A stretch of DNA of 64,000 bases from Thermotomaculum hydrothermale (GTDB lineage: Bacteria; Acidobacteriota; Holophagae; Thermotomaculales; Thermotomaculaceae): the NCBI RefSeq assembly GCF_016592575.1, contig NZ_AP017470.1, positions 682,001 through 746,000 on the forward strand, read 5' to 3'. Below the pieces are notes generated by a model. That model ran no database searches and was not told the origin of the DNA. It saw only the letters and a program-made list of their open reading frames with translations. The position numbers and the translations under genes were made by a program. Every line of letters begins with the position of its first letter. Positions within the stretch are counted from its first letter, which is position 1. Shown piece by piece: positions 20,352-29,093 of this stretch.

Positions 20352-20527
20352 GTGAAGAAATTAAGTTTTGTGATTTAATGTGTAAATATGCTTCTTTTCC
20401 TGAAAGTAATGCTTTAGATGGGGCATGCAGGCGGGAAATTTCTCTTTACTGTGCTAAATACAGACAATTAGTTCCTAAAAATGCTGTATGTCTTGATTTT
20501 AGAGAAAAATCAAAAAATAAGAATTAA
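20348..20527 (+). CDS. Small cysteine-containing protein (59 aa), unknown function
   Basis: 59-residue soluble protein starting at a TTG whose bases overlap the MshQ-like stop (TTGA), with GGGAGG at 20335-20340 placed seven bases before it. Five cysteines lie at 8, 12, 27, 35 and 48 in the pattern C-x3-C-x14-C-x7-C-x12-C, with CRREISLYCAKYRQLVPKN in the middle, suggesting metal or redox binding. There is no signal peptide. The stop-start overlap means it is translated with the large secreted protein. I do not recognise a named family. Confidence 0.65.
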   Translation: MSEEIKFCDLMCKYASFPESNALDGACRREISLYCAKYRQLVPKNAVCLDFREKSKNKN

Positions 20528-20546
20528 ATATATCCTTTAATCTCTA

Positions 20547-20574
20547 TTGACAAAAACACTCTAATTGTTATAAT
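20547..20574 (+). promoter_or_regulatory. Sigma-70-type promoter for spoVG operon
   Basis: TTGACA at 20547-20552 and TATAAT at 20569-20574 with a 16-base spacer: a perfect match to both housekeeping boxes, about 50 bases before the spoVG start and just after the preceding small gene. It likely drives spoVG, tRNA-Gln, prs, rplY and pth. Confidence 0.8.
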
Positions 20575-20624
20575 TTATTCGTTTTTGAGAAAAGTTTTTA
20601 CTAAATATGGAGGTTCTAAAGATT

Positions 20625-21005
20625 ATGCAAGTTACAGAAGTTAAAATCACACCTGTTAACAATGTTAGCAAGTTGAAAGGTTTTGCATCAGTGGTTTTTG
20701 ACAATTGTTTTATTGTTACTGACATTAAGATTATTCAAACACCTAATGGCGCTTTTCTCTCAATGCCAAGCAAAAAAAGCAGAAATGGTAAATTCAGAGA
20801 TGTAGCACATCCTTTGAACATGGATACAAGATTGATGATTGAAAATAAAGTGTTTGAGGAATTTGAAAAGGTTACAGGAGAAAAACTTGAAAGAAGAAAA
20901 GCGGTTGATTCTACTGAAGAACAAAAAGCAACAGAGGAAGTTGAGCAGGCTGAAGAAAAAGTTGATACCTCAGATTTATTAACCGCTAAAGAGTTTGGTT
21001 ATTAA
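20625..21005 (+). CDS. spoVG: SpoVG family RNA/DNA-binding regulator
   Basis: About 126 residues. The first 85 match SpoVG: VTEVKITPV at the start, FVVTDIKIIQ-type strand (CFIVTDIKIIQTPNG), FLSMPSKKS and the RDVAHPLN segment. The remaining 35 residues are an acidic Glu/Lys-rich tail longer than in the roughly 97-residue Bacillus protein. SpoVG proteins bind nucleic acid and act as global post-transcriptional or transcriptional regulators; the name does not imply sporulation. GGAGG at 20609-20613 overlaps a non-functional upstream ATG (20607), so the ATG at 20625 is the start. It precedes tRNA-Gln and prs, a common order in many bacteria. Confidence 0.94.
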   Translation: MQVTEVKITPVNNVSKLKGFASVVFDNCFIVTDIKIIQTPNGAFLSMPSKKSRNGKFRDVAHPLNMDTRLMIENKVFEEFEKVTGEKLERRKAVDSTEEQKATEEVEQAEEKVDTSDLLTAKEFGY

Positions 21006-21019
21006 ATAAAGCTTAGTGC

Positions 21020-21094
21020 TGGGGAGTAGCCAAGTGGTAAGGCAGCGGGTTTTGGTCCCGCCATTCGTGGGTTCGAATCCTACCTCCCCAGCCA
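21020..21094 (+). tRNA. tRNA-Gln (anticodon TTG)
   Basis: 75-base cloverleaf with acceptor stem TGGGGAG/CTCCCCA, D arm, anticodon stem GCGGG/CCCGC with loop TTTTGGT (anticodon TTG, reading CAA), T arm GTGGGTTCGAATCCTAC, discriminator G and an encoded CCA. It lies between spoVG and prs and has no promoter of its own, so it is probably processed from the operon transcript. Confidence 0.96.
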
Positions 21095-21122
21095 TAAAAT
21101 TCATTTTTAAAGAGAGTATGAT

Positions 21123-22082
21123 ATGAGGCACGCTCCGCTAAAAGTATTTGCTGGCAATTCCAATCCATCTCTTGCTGAAAAGATAGCAGAATATTTAAAA
21201 GAAGAGGTTGGTGTTGGTTTAGGTGATATTGAACTTACCAGATTTTCAGATGGGGAAATTTCATGTCATATTAGAGAAAATGTCAGGGGTACTGATGTTT
21301 TTGTAATTCAATCAACCTGTAACCCTGCAAACGACAATTTGATGGAACTGTTAATTATGCTTGATACCCTTAAAAGGGCAAGCGCTGTTAGAATTACAGC
21401 AGTTATCCCCTATTTCGGTTATGCAAGGCAGGATAGAAAGCATAAACCAAGGGTTCCAATTAGTGCCAAATTAGTAGCTGATTTGCTTGAGAAAGCTGGT
21501 GCCAACAGGGTTATTTCTATGGATTTGCACGCAAATCAAATTCAGGGATTTTTTGATATTCCAGTTGACCATTTATATGCTTCAGCAGTTTTTATCCCAT
21601 ATTTAAGGAATATGGAATTTAAAAATTTATGTATAGTATCTCCTGATGCAGGTGGGGCTGAAAGAGCAAGGGCATACTCTAAAAGACTTGATGCAAGCCT
21701 TGTATTAGTAGATAAGAGAAGGGAAAAGGCAAACGAAGCAGAGGTTATGAATGTTGTTGGAGAAGTTGATGGGAGAGACCTCATAATTGTTGATGATATT
21801 ATTGATACTGCAGGTACTCTTGTTAAAACTGCAAAAGCGTTAAAGGAGAGAGGTGCATTAAGGATTTTTGCAGTAGCTTCTCACGGTGTATTGTCAGGTG
21901 TTGCAATGGAAAGAATTGAAGAATCCTGTATTGAAAAGATATTTATTACAGATTCTATTCCCTTTGACAAAAAACTTGATAAAAAGAATAAAGTTGAGAT
22001 TCTCTCTGTTGCCAAGCTCATTGGCGAAGCTATAAAGAGAGCTCACGAAGAAACATCTATAAGTTCGTTATTTATCGATTAA
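21123..22082 (+). CDS. prs: Ribose-phosphate pyrophosphokinase
   Basis: 319-residue class I PRPP synthetase, which makes PRPP from ribose-5-phosphate and ATP for nucleotide, His and Trp synthesis. Landmarks: FSDGEISCHIRENVRGTDVF near 40-60, the catalytic YFGYARQDRK loop (about 100-109), the MDLHANQIQGFF segment and the PRPP-binding VDDIIDTAGT (about 222-231). Full length and intact. The ATG at 21123 follows tRNA-Gln by 28 bases, with only a weak AAGAGAG before it. The PRPP it makes supplies the pyr and pur genes elsewhere in this window. Confidence 0.97.
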   Translation: MRHAPLKVFAGNSNPSLAEKIAEYLKEEVGVGLGDIELTRFSDGEISCHIRENVRGTDVFVIQSTCNPANDNLMELLIMLDTLKRASAVRITAVIPYFGYARQDRKHKPRVPISAKLVADLLEKAGANRVISMDLHANQIQGFFDIPVDHLYASAVFIPYLRNMEFKNLCIVSPDAGGAERARAYSKRLDASLVLVDKRREKANEAEVMNVVGEVDGRDLIIVDDIIDTAGTLVKTAKALKERGALRIFAVASHGVLSGVAMERIEESCIEKIFITDSIPFDKKLDKKNKVEILSVAKLIGEAIKRAHEETSISSLFID

Positions 22083-22098
22083 AAATATGGAGGATATT

Positions 22099-22740
22099 AT
22101 GCAACAGGATTACATTGAAGTTCAACCAAGGGAGAAATTAGGCAAAAACGCAAACAGAAGATTGAGAAAACAGGGTTTTATTCCTGGAATTGTTTACGGG
22201 GGAGATAGAGGTCCTGTGCCCATCGCAATTAAAGAAAGAAATGTGTGGGAAATGCTTCATGCAGAAACAGGAGAAAATACTGTAAGGCTTTTGAAACTTG
22301 CAGGTACAGACAAACAAAGGCATGTAATGGTTAAAGATTATCAGATTGACCCTATTACAAGAAAATTAGTTCATGCAGATTTTATGAGAGTTGATGTTGA
22401 CCAGGTTGTTGAGGTAAGTGTTCCTGTTGAAATAAAAGGCACTGCTTATGGAGTTAAGAATGAAGGCGGAATGCTTGATCTTATTAAACGTGAAGTAGAG
22501 TTGAAGGCGAAGGTTCTTGAAATTCCAAAGGTTATTGAGATAGATGTTTCAGATCTTCACTTAAACGATGCTATAAGGGTTAAAGACCTCGATGTTCCCA
22601 ATGTTGAATTTGTAGATAACCCTGACACTGTTATTGTGAAGGTTGAACCAATTAAAGCACATGAAACAGAAACACCTGAAGAAGAAGAAGAGGAAATGGA
22701 ACCTGAGGTAATTTCAAAGGGTAAGAAAGAGGAAGAATAA
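22099..22740 (+). CDS. rplY: 50S ribosomal protein bL25 (CTC form)
   Basis: About 213 residues, the two-domain general stress protein CTC form of bL25: an N-terminal 5S rRNA-binding domain (REKLGKNANRRLRKQG near the start, VKDYQIDPITRKLVHADF at about 76-93) and a C-terminal beta domain, followed by a Glu-rich tail of about 25 residues. GGAGG at 22089-22093 is five bases before the ATG at 22099; the in-frame ATG at 22087 overlaps that site and is rejected. It sits between prs and pth, a widely conserved order. Confidence 0.94.
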   Translation: MQQDYIEVQPREKLGKNANRRLRKQGFIPGIVYGGDRGPVPIAIKERNVWEMLHAETGENTVRLLKLAGTDKQRHVMVKDYQIDPITRKLVHADFMRVDVDQVVEVSVPVEIKGTAYGVKNEGGMLDLIKREVELKAKVLEIPKVIEIDVSDLHLNDAIRVKDLDVPNVEFVDNPDTVIVKVEPIKAHETETPEEEEEEMEPEVISKGKKEEE

Positions 22741-22748
22741 TTCAATAA

Positions 22749-23321
22749 ATGATAGTTTTAACAGGCTTAGGAAATCCGGGATTGAAGTATGCCTTTACCA
22801 GGCACAATCTCGGATTTCTTTTTTTAGATTACCTTTGTGAAAACTGGCAATTAAATTGTAATTTTAAGAAAAAATTTGATTATTACTATGATATAATCTC
22901 TTTCTGTAATCAAGATTTAATTTTTGTTAAGCCGGATACTTTTATGAATTTAAGTGGGATAGCGGTAAAAGAAGTTTTAAATTATTACAAACTGAATGAG
23001 GATTCACTCATTGTTTGTCATGATGATAAAGACCTTGAATGTGGAGATGTGAGATTTAAAAAAGGCGGTGGTGCAGGCGGACATAATGGGTTGAAGCATA
23101 TTATTGATGGATTAAAAACAAATGATTTTTTAAGAATCAGGTTTGGAATTAAAACTGAAAGGCTTGCCCAGATCCCTCTTTCAGCATTTGTTTTAGAAAA
23201 GTTTACTGAGGATGAGGAAGTGAAATATGTCGAGGCATTTAAGAAGGCAATGAGAGGGCTTGAAATATTCCTTTGTGAAGGAAACTTAAATGAGGCTATA
23301 AAGTTTGTAAATACAAAATAA
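22749..23321 (+). CDS. pth: Peptidyl-tRNA hydrolase
   Basis: 190-residue enzyme that recycles peptidyl-tRNAs dropped from ribosomes. GLGNPGLKYAFTRHNLGF at the N-terminus contains the conserved catalytic His (in RHNLGF); PDTFMNLSG, HDDKDLECGDVRFKKGG and GGHNGLKHI are the other family blocks, including the conserved Asn and Asp. It begins eight bases after the rplY stop. Length and motifs are intact. Confidence 0.96.
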   Translation: MIVLTGLGNPGLKYAFTRHNLGFLFLDYLCENWQLNCNFKKKFDYYYDIISFCNQDLIFVKPDTFMNLSGIAVKEVLNYYKLNEDSLIVCHDDKDLECGDVRFKKGGGAGGHNGLKHIIDGLKTNDFLRIRFGIKTERLAQIPLSAFVLEKFTEDEEVKYVEAFKKAMRGLEIFLCEGNLNEAIKFVNTK

Positions 23322-23343
23322 CTTTTAGGGAGGGTACTTTAAG

Positions 23344-25383
23344 ATGTCTACCAATTTACTTTATGCAATTCCTGTAGCAGGGTTGTTGGCTTTGATTTTT
23401 GCTTTTATTAAAACTTCATGGATTTCAAAGCAATCTGATGGAAACGAAACAATGAGGGAAATTGCTTCTCATATTCGTGAAGGAGCAATGGCTTTTTTAA
23501 GCAGAGAGTATAAAGTACTCTCTATTTTTGTTGTTGTTGTTGCTGCACTTTTAGTGTTAGGTAATTATTCCAATCCTATGAGCAGTCCCCTTGTTGCTCT
23601 TTCATTTGTTATAGGAGCTTCCTGTTCCGCTCTTGCCGGTTATTTTGGAATGAAGGTTGCCACACTTTCAAATGTAAGAACAACAAATGCAGCAAAAGAA
23701 AGTGGTATTGTTAAGGCTTTGGATGTTGCTTTCTCAGGTGGAACAGTTATGGGAATGGCTGTTGTTGGTCTGGGAGTTTTAGGATTAAGCGTACTATTTA
23801 TCATTTATATAAAGGTGTTTGGCTATGACTTTCAGAACCATCAGGTTCTTGAAAAGATTTTAACTGTTTTAAGCGGCTTTTCCCTTGGTGCATCTTCCAT
23901 TGCTTTGTTTGCAAGGGTTGGTGGTGGAATCTACACAAAAGCGGCAGATGTAGGAGCAGACCTTGTAGGTAAAGTAGAGGCTGGTATTCCTGAGGATGAC
24001 CCAAGAAACCCTGCTGTTATTGCAGACAATGTTGGAGACAATGTTGGTGATGTTGCAGGTATGGGTGCTGACCTCTTTGAATCATATGTTGGTGCAATTA
24101 TTGGTTCAATGGTTTTAGGAGCTGCCCAGCCTGGAAACGCATTAAACTATGTAATTCTTCCCCTTGCACTTGCTGGTGTGGGAATTATTGTTTCAATTAT
24201 TGGAACATTCTTTGTTAAGACAAAAGAAGGGGGGAACCCTCAGGCTGCTCTAAATACAGGTACTTTTGGTGCAGGAATTTTCATGGCTATCTTTTCTTAC
24301 TTTATTATCAAATACTTTATACCTTCACAGGCTACAAATATCTTTATTGCTGTAATAGCAGGACTTGCAGCTGGTATTGCAATAGGCTTGTTAACAGAGC
24401 ATTATACAGCAGAATCTAAAAAGCATGCTCAGTCAATTGCAAAAGACTCTCAAACAGGGCCTGCAACAAACATTATTGCTGGACTTGCTGTTGGTATGAG
24501 GTCAACCGCATGGCCTATAATAGTTTTGTCTGCTGCTATAATTGTTGCTTATAAATTTGCTGGCCTTTACGGAATTGCAATTGCTGCATTGGGTATGCTT
24601 GCTACAACAGGCATTCAGCTTGCTGTTGATGCATACGGTCCAATTGCTGATAATGCTGGTGGAATTGCTGAAATGTCACACGCTGGTAAAGAAGTTAGAG
24701 CTATTACAGATAAACTTGATGCTGTTGGAAACACAACTGCAGCCATAGGAAAGGGTTTTGCAATTGGTTCTGCTGCGTTAACTGCTCTTGCTCTTTTCAA
24801 CGCTTATATGCATACTGCAAAAGTAAAATCTATTGACGTAAGTAATCCGTATGTAATGGCTGGGTTGTTTATTGGTGCAATGATGCCTTTCCTTTTCTCT
24901 TCAATGGCTATGAAGGCTGTTGGAAATGCTGCGTTTGATATGATTGAAGAGGTTAGAAGACAGTTTAAAGAAATTAAAGGCCTTCTTGAAGGAAAAGAAG
25001 GGGTTAAAGCAGATTATGCAAGATGCGTTGATATTTCAACTGCGGCAGCAATTAGAAGAATGATTGTACCTGGCCTTCTGGCAATTGTTGTTCCAGTTGT
25101 GTTTGGCTTTGTTAGCAAAGAAATGTTAGGTGGATTACTTGCTGGTGTTACTGTTTCTGGCGTTGTTCTTGCTATCTTTATGGCTAATGCAGGTGGTGCA
25201 TGGGATAACGCAAAGAAATTTATTGAAACCGGTGAGTTTGGTGGGAAAGGTTCAGAAGCTCATAAGGCTGCGGTAGTTGGAGATACAGTTGGTGATCCTT
25301 TTAAGGATACTGCTGGACCTTCATTGAATATTTTAATTAAATTAATGAGTGTAGTTGCACTTGTCATTGCTCCATTGCTTTGA
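23344..25383 (+). CDS. hppA: Membrane-bound ion-pumping pyrophosphatase, K+-dependent type
   Basis: 679 residues with about 16 membrane helices. It couples PPi hydrolysis to ion export across the cytoplasmic membrane. The PPi site is present: [19 protein letters not shown] and the DNVGDNVGD block, plus a second Asp-rich block [17 protein letters not shown] near the C-terminus. [16 protein letters not shown] (about 460-475) carries Ala where K+-independent enzymes carry Lys, the signature of the K+-dependent subfamily. The DLFES motif puts a Glu where the Na+-pumping Thermotoga enzyme has one, so Na+ transport is possible. The ATG at 23344 follows AGGGAGG. Confidence 0.95.
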   Translation: MSTNLLYAIPVAGLLALIFAFIKTSWISKQSDGNETMREIASHIREGAMAFLSREYKVLSIFVVVVAALLVLGNYSNPMSSPLVALSFVIGASCSALAGYFGMKVATLSNVRTTNAAKESGIVKALDVAFSGGTVMGMAVVGLGVLGLSVLFIIYIKVFGYDFQNHQVLEKILTVLSGFSLGASSIALFARVGGGIYTKAADVGADLVGKVEAGIPEDDPRNPAVIADNVGDNVGDVAGMGADLFESYVGAIIGSMVLGAAQPGNALNYVILPLALAGVGIIVSIIGTFFVKTKEGGNPQAALNTGTFGAGIFMAIFSYFIIKYFIPSQATNIFIAVIAGLAAGIAIGLLTEHYTAESKKHAQSIAKDSQTGPATNIIAGLAVGMRSTAWPIIVLSAAIIVAYKFAGLYGIAIAALGMLATTGIQLAVDAYGPIADNAGGIAEMSHAGKEVRAITDKLDAVGNTTAAIGKGFAIGSAALTALALFNAYMHTAKVKSIDVSNPYVMAGLFIGAMMPFLFSSMAMKAVGNAAFDMIEEVRRQFKEIKGLLEGKEGVKADYARCVDISTAAAIRRMIVPGLLAIVVPVVFGFVSKEMLGGLLAGVTVSGVVLAIFMANAGGAWDNAKKFIETGEFGGKGSEAHKAAVVGDTVGDPFKDTAGPSLNILIKLMSVVALVIAPLL

Positions 25384-25402
25384 TATAATGCCTTGAATCC
25401 TT

Positions 25403-25426
25403 GGGGATAGCCCTGGTGCTATCCCC
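25403..25426 (+). promoter_or_regulatory. Hairpin in the rpsF leader
   Basis: Perfect 8-bp stem (GGGGATAG/CTATCCCC) with an 8-base loop between the hppA stop and the rpsF start. It lacks a following T-run, so it is not a standard terminator. It occupies the place where a ribosomal-protein S6:S18 autoregulatory leader is found in many bacteria, but the CCG loop typical of that motif is not seen. Its role is unproven. Confidence 0.35.
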
Positions 25427-25452
25427 TACAATAAAACCATAAGGAGGACTAA

Positions 25453-25854
25453 ATGTCTGTTTACGAAACACTTTTTATTGCTCTTCCTTCTTTGACAGAT
25501 GAAGAAGTTGATAAACTTGTCGAAAAGGTGACTTCTACTGTTGAAAAATTAGAAGGAAAAATCAGAAAGATTGACAAATGGGGGAAAAGGGTTTTAGCAT
25601 ACCCTATCAAGAAAATTAACGAAGGAATTTATGTGCTTATTGAATTTGAACTTGAAAAGTCCAAAGTCAGTGAAGTTGACAGAAGGATGAAGCTTGACGA
25701 AAGCATTTTAAGGCACATAATTGTAAACCTTGACCATGATTTGAAGTTGAAGGCGAGAGAAGAAAAGAAAAGAGCTAAGAAGGCTAAAAGGCGCAATCGT
25801 GAGGAAAATGTTGAAGAAACCAAAGAAGAAGTAAAAGTGGAGAAAGGAGAATAA
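25453..25854 (+). CDS. rpsF: 30S ribosomal protein bS6
   Basis: 133 residues. The first 95 form the ferredoxin-like bS6 core: [16 protein letters not shown] at the N-terminus, the [21 protein letters not shown] strand pair (shown here only as the usual R-L-A-Y-P-I-K-K signature), and an [17 protein letters not shown] helix. The remaining 38 residues are a Lys/Glu-rich tail. It pairs with bS18 on the 30S platform. AAGGAGG lies directly upstream of the ATG. It is followed two bases later by rpsR. Confidence 0.96.
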   Translation: MSVYETLFIALPSLTDEEVDKLVEKVTSTVEKLEGKIRKIDKWGKRVLAYPIKKINEGIYVLIEFELEKSKVSEVDRRMKLDESILRHIIVNLDHDLKLKAREEKKRAKKAKRRNREENVEETKEEVKVEKGE

Positions 25855-25856
25855 TC

Positions 25857-26099
25857 ATGGCTAATCAGAATCCAAGAAAAAGATATTTTGTAAAAAAGAA
25901 AAAATACTGTAAATTCTGTGCTCAGGGTATTGAGGTAATTGATTATAAAGATGTGGATACCTTGAAGAATTACCTTCTTGAAGGGGCTATGATTTCACCA
26001 AGAAGGGCAACAGGAACTTGTCCTAAACACCAGAGAAGGTTAACAAGGGCTATTAAAAGAGCAAGAACTATGGCTCTGTTGCCTTTTGTTACCCAGTAA
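25857..26099 (+). CDS. rpsR: 30S ribosomal protein bS18
   Basis: 80 residues. CKFC near residues 18-21 and CPKHQRRL near 56 keep the Cys/His ligands of the zinc-binding (C+) form. The helix-rich [15 protein letters not shown] and [15 protein letters not shown] segments are diagnostic of bS18. It binds bS6 and 16S rRNA. The stop TAA shares its last base with the ATG of the next gene. Confidence 0.97.
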   Translation: MANQNPRKRYFVKKKKYCKFCAQGIEVIDYKDVDTLKNYLLEGAMISPRRATGTCPKHQRRLTRAIKRARTMALLPFVTQ

Positions 26100-26980
26100 T
26101 GAAAAAATTACTAAAAGATTACTTTCTATTTGTTTTAGTTTTAATAATTTTGAATTTTTCAGGGCCGCTGGCAATCTTTTTGCCACTGCCCTTTTTTCTT
26201 TACAAGGATAAATTTTCCTTTAAAACACTTTTTTTTACATCATTAATTCCACTTTTTTTTATTTTTCCTTTTCTCCCTGATAAATTATCTATTTTTGCCT
26301 CTGTTCTTCATTATGGAAGCCTTGTGCTACCAACACTGCTAATTATTTATATCCACAGAAAGTTTACGCTTACTCCATTTCTAAGGATAGTTATCCCGAC
26401 ATTAACAATTTTAATTTTCATTGTTTCTATAACTTATTTTTTTATTACAATAGAGGGTAAAACAGTTTTTGAGCAGATTTTTGAGCAGTTTTTTAAAACT
26501 GCAAATCTTAATGCAGGTGATCTTGAGTATGTTAAAAATGTTTTTAAATATGCTGGTTTGGGATTGATTTTCTTTTCTGAGGCAATATTTTTTCTTTTCA
26601 ATACACTATTTTTTGGAAAAATAGGTGGAGTATTGAGAGATTTTTATGATTACAGGGTAAACATTACTATTGTGTTGTTTACAGTTTTATTTTTAATTGT
26701 TGTAAATATTTTATGGGCTACTGGAAACCTTAATGGAATTGTTTTGCAAATTATTTCCACAATTTCTTTCTTTTTGTTTTTTATATTTTTTGTTCAGGGT
26801 TTTGCTATTTATCTATTTTTTTTGAAAAAGGTAGGTTTTTCAGGTTTTGCAAAGGCATTGTCAATTGTGCTAATATTTATTTATCCCCTACCTGCCATGT
26901 TATCTCTGGCCGGGATACTGGATTTTTGGGTTGATTTTAGAAAAAAGATAAAAAATATAGGCGGAGGTAAAGTTGTATAA
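26099..26980 (+). CDS. DUF2232 family polytopic membrane protein
   Basis: 293 residues with about eight hydrophobic helices. Its position directly after rpsF-rpsR (TAATG overlap) and its helix pattern match the DUF2232/YybS-like family, which is widely found next to these ribosomal genes; the function is unknown. A Phe-rich composition and a small central loop (EGKTVFEQIFEQFFKT) are visible. It has no recognisable catalytic motif. It overlaps the following glycosyltransferase start by eight bases. Confidence 0.72.
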   Translation: MKKLLKDYFLFVLVLIILNFSGPLAIFLPLPFFLYKDKFSFKTLFFTSLIPLFFIFPFLPDKLSIFASVLHYGSLVLPTLLIIYIHRKFTLTPFLRIVIPTLTILIFIVSITYFFITIEGKTVFEQIFEQFFKTANLNAGDLEYVKNVFKYAGLGLIFFSEAIFFLFNTLFFGKIGGVLRDFYDYRVNITIVLFTVLFLIVVNILWATGNLNGIVLQIISTISFFLFFIFFVQGFAIYLFFLKKVGFSGFAKALSIVLIFIYPLPAMLSLAGILDFWVDFRKKIKNIGGGKVV

Positions 26981-27647
26981 AGGTCATAGCATAACTGTGG
27001 TAATCCCATGTTTGAACGAAGAAGATGCAATTGGAAAGGTTCTTGACGAAGTTCCTGAGTTTGTTGATGATGTTATTGTTGTTGACAACAATTCTGAAGA
27101 CAGAACAGCTGAAATTGCTGAAAGTAAAGGTGCCACTGTAATTCGAGAATTGCAAAGAGGATACGGCAGGGCTTATAAAACTGGTTTTTCAAAGGCTAAA
27201 GGGGATATTATTGTCACTCTTGACGGAGACCATTCATATCCTATAAGGGATTTACAAAGGTTGCTTGATACATTCTTTAATTTTAATGTTGATTTTCTTT
27301 CATGTTGCAGATTCCCTGTAATGAATTCTGAGGCAATGTCTTTTAAGCACTGGATTGGAAATAAGATTCTTTCCTTATTTATGGCGATTCTTTATAAAAC
27401 CCCTATCGAGGATTCCCAATCAGGGATGTGGGTTTTCAAAAGAAATATTTTACCTTTAATGAAATTGAGAAGTGACGGAATGGCTTTTTCCGAGGAGATA
27501 AAGATTGAGGCAATAAGAAATAAAAGCATAACCTTTAAAGAGGAGCATATTAAGTACTCTGCAAGAAAAGGGGAGATAAAATTAAGGCCGTGGAGAGATG
27601 GAATTGTAAACCTGTTATTTCTTTTTAGGAAGAGGCTTTTTCCCTGA
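26973..27647 (+). CDS. Family 2 glycosyltransferase (DPM1/polyprenyl-phosphate type)
   Basis: 224 residues, GT-A fold. TVVIPCLNEEDAIGKVL at the N-terminus, IVVDNNSEDRTAEIAE and the nucleotide/metal site ITVTLDGDHSYP-like (VTLDGDHSYP, about 81-90) place it with dolichyl-phosphate-mannose-synthase-like enzymes; it has no C-terminal membrane helices. Such enzymes charge a lipid phosphate or a cell-envelope acceptor with a sugar. The TTG start at 26973 has GGAGG five bases upstream. It is coupled to the preceding membrane protein and followed three bases later by another GT2 gene. Confidence 0.85.
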   Translation: MYKGHSITVVIPCLNEEDAIGKVLDEVPEFVDDVIVVDNNSEDRTAEIAESKGATVIRELQRGYGRAYKTGFSKAKGDIIVTLDGDHSYPIRDLQRLLDTFFNFNVDFLSCCRFPVMNSEAMSFKHWIGNKILSLFMAILYKTPIEDSQSGMWVFKRNILPLMKLRSDGMAFSEEIKIEAIRNKSITFKEEHIKYSARKGEIKLRPWRDGIVNLLFLFRKRLFP

Positions 27648-27649
27648 TA

Positions 27650-28672
27650 ATGGTTGATATATCGGTAATTATTGTAAATTACAACGGTGAAAAATATTTA
27701 CCTGACTGTTTAAACTCTCTGTTAAACCAAACCTTTAAAAATTTTGAGATTATTGTTGTTGATAACAATTCTCAGGATTCTTCCCGCAATTATTTAAAAC
27801 AAATTAAAAATTCCCAGATAAAGACTATTTTTCTTGAAAAAAATTCAGGTTTTGGAGCAGGAAATAATATAGGTTTTAAGCACTCAAAAGGAAAATACAT
27901 TGTGATTTTAAACAATGATGCTGAGGTTAAAGATGATTTTCTTGAAAACATAATTAAACCGTTTGATATAGATGAAGAAATTGGTATGGTTGCCCCTTTA
28001 ATTCTTTTTAAGTTTAATCCAGATACAATTGATAAGGCAGGTGGCCATCTTGTTTATTTTGACGGTCTAAACAGGGGAAGAGGCTGCCAGGAAAAATTAA
28101 GTGAAAAGTATTTAAAACCAGGGTATGTTTTAATCCCTGATGGGTGTGCCGCCTGTTTTAAAAGAGAGGTAATTGAAAAATATGATTTTTTTGATGAAGA
28201 TTTTTTCCTTTACGGTGAGGATACTGATTTAGGATTAAGGTATGTGAGAGCTGGGGTTAAATGTTATTATCAGCCTGATGCAGTGGTTTACCATATGCAT
28301 TCTGCAACTGCGGGAGAATACAGTAGGTTAAAGGCTTACTATGTTGAAAGAAACAGGGTTTTTGTTTTAATAAAAAATTTTCCTATAGTTTGTGTTTTAT
28401 TGTCCCCATTTTTCACTTTAATAAGATATTTTTTTCAGGCTTTATCAGTTTTTGTAAAAAAAGGGAGTGCAGGAGAATTTACAAAAGAGTACAGTGCTTT
28501 TGAATTGTTAAAAATTCTTCTTAAAGCAAACATTGATTCATTGAAGTTGCTTCCTGTTTTTTGGGGAAAAAGAAGAGATTTGAAATCTAAAGTAAAGATA
28601 AATGGGATTGGTTTTTGCAAGAAAATACTGAATTTCTTTCTTTCTCCAGTTGAACTTGCGTTTAAAAAATAA
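27650..28672 (+). CDS. Family 2 glycosyltransferase (rhamnosyltransferase/WbbL-like)
   Basis: 340 residues. ISVIIVNYNGEKYLPDCLNS at the start, VVDNNSQDSS, KNSGFGAGNNIGF and ILNNDAEV form the GT-A nucleotide-sugar site; PDGCAACFKREV and FFLYGEDTDLGLR are typical of the rhamnosyltransferase-like branch. A hydrophobic stretch near residues 240-270 may associate with the membrane. The sugar is not proven, but rfbA and rfbC for dTDP-sugar synthesis lie 8 kb downstream. It is likely co-transcribed with the previous GT2 gene. Confidence 0.85.
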   Translation: MVDISVIIVNYNGEKYLPDCLNSLLNQTFKNFEIIVVDNNSQDSSRNYLKQIKNSQIKTIFLEKNSGFGAGNNIGFKHSKGKYIVILNNDAEVKDDFLENIIKPFDIDEEIGMVAPLILFKFNPDTIDKAGGHLVYFDGLNRGRGCQEKLSEKYLKPGYVLIPDGCAACFKREVIEKYDFFDEDFFLYGEDTDLGLRYVRAGVKCYYQPDAVVYHMHSATAGEYSRLKAYYVERNRVFVLIKNFPIVCVLLSPFFTLIRYFFQALSVFVKKGSAGEFTKEYSAFELLKILLKANIDSLKLLPVFWGKRRDLKSKVKINGIGFCKKILNFFLSPVELAFKK

Positions 28673-28697
28673 TAAAATTAAACAAAAAGGTGGGAAA

Positions 28698-29093
28698 ATG
28701 AACGAAGCAGAAAAAAGAAATATTCCTGTTGAAAAAGTAGTAGGGGTGGTGTTAAATTTAATCAATCCTGTTTTTATAATAATTGTTATGATTGTAATAA
28801 AAGATAAAATCCATTCTCTTGTTGGTAGTGATGTTATTCAAGGGGTAGGTTATATTTTTAGCGGATTTACCATACTTGTACCTTTTTTTGCAAGGCGTAT
28901 ATATAGAAAAATTTTAAATAAAAAGCAAGCAGAAATGGTTGTTTATGTCCTTTTTAATATGCCTCTTATTTTTGGTTTTATCTATTTCCTCTTAGGAGGT
29001 TATTTAAGGTATTCAATAGGCTTTGCTTTTGTTACAGCAGGCTATTTTTTGTTTGCCGGAAATTTTGTTTTAGATGAGGGTAAAGATGAATAA
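28698..29093 (+). CDS. Small membrane protein, unknown function
   Basis: About 131 residues with roughly four hydrophobic helices (about 10-32, 43-63, 75-95, 97-118) and short charged ends. The ATG at 28698 has GGTGGG just upstream; the longer reading from 28650 would overlap the previous gene and lacks such a site. Its last eight bases overlap the ATG of the following substrate-binding protein gene, so the two were probably coupled. I recognise no family. Confidence 0.6.
   Translation: MNEAEKRNIPVEKVVGVVLNLINPVFIIIVMIVIKDKIHSLVGSDVIQGVGYIFSGFTILVPFFARRIYRKILNKKQAEMVVYVLFNMPLIFGFIYFLLGGYLRYSIGFAFVTAGYFLFAGNFVLDEGKDE

Noticed and set aside
25403-25426. Intrinsic terminator after hppA
   Set aside because: The stem is good but it is followed by ACAATAAAACC with no T-run.
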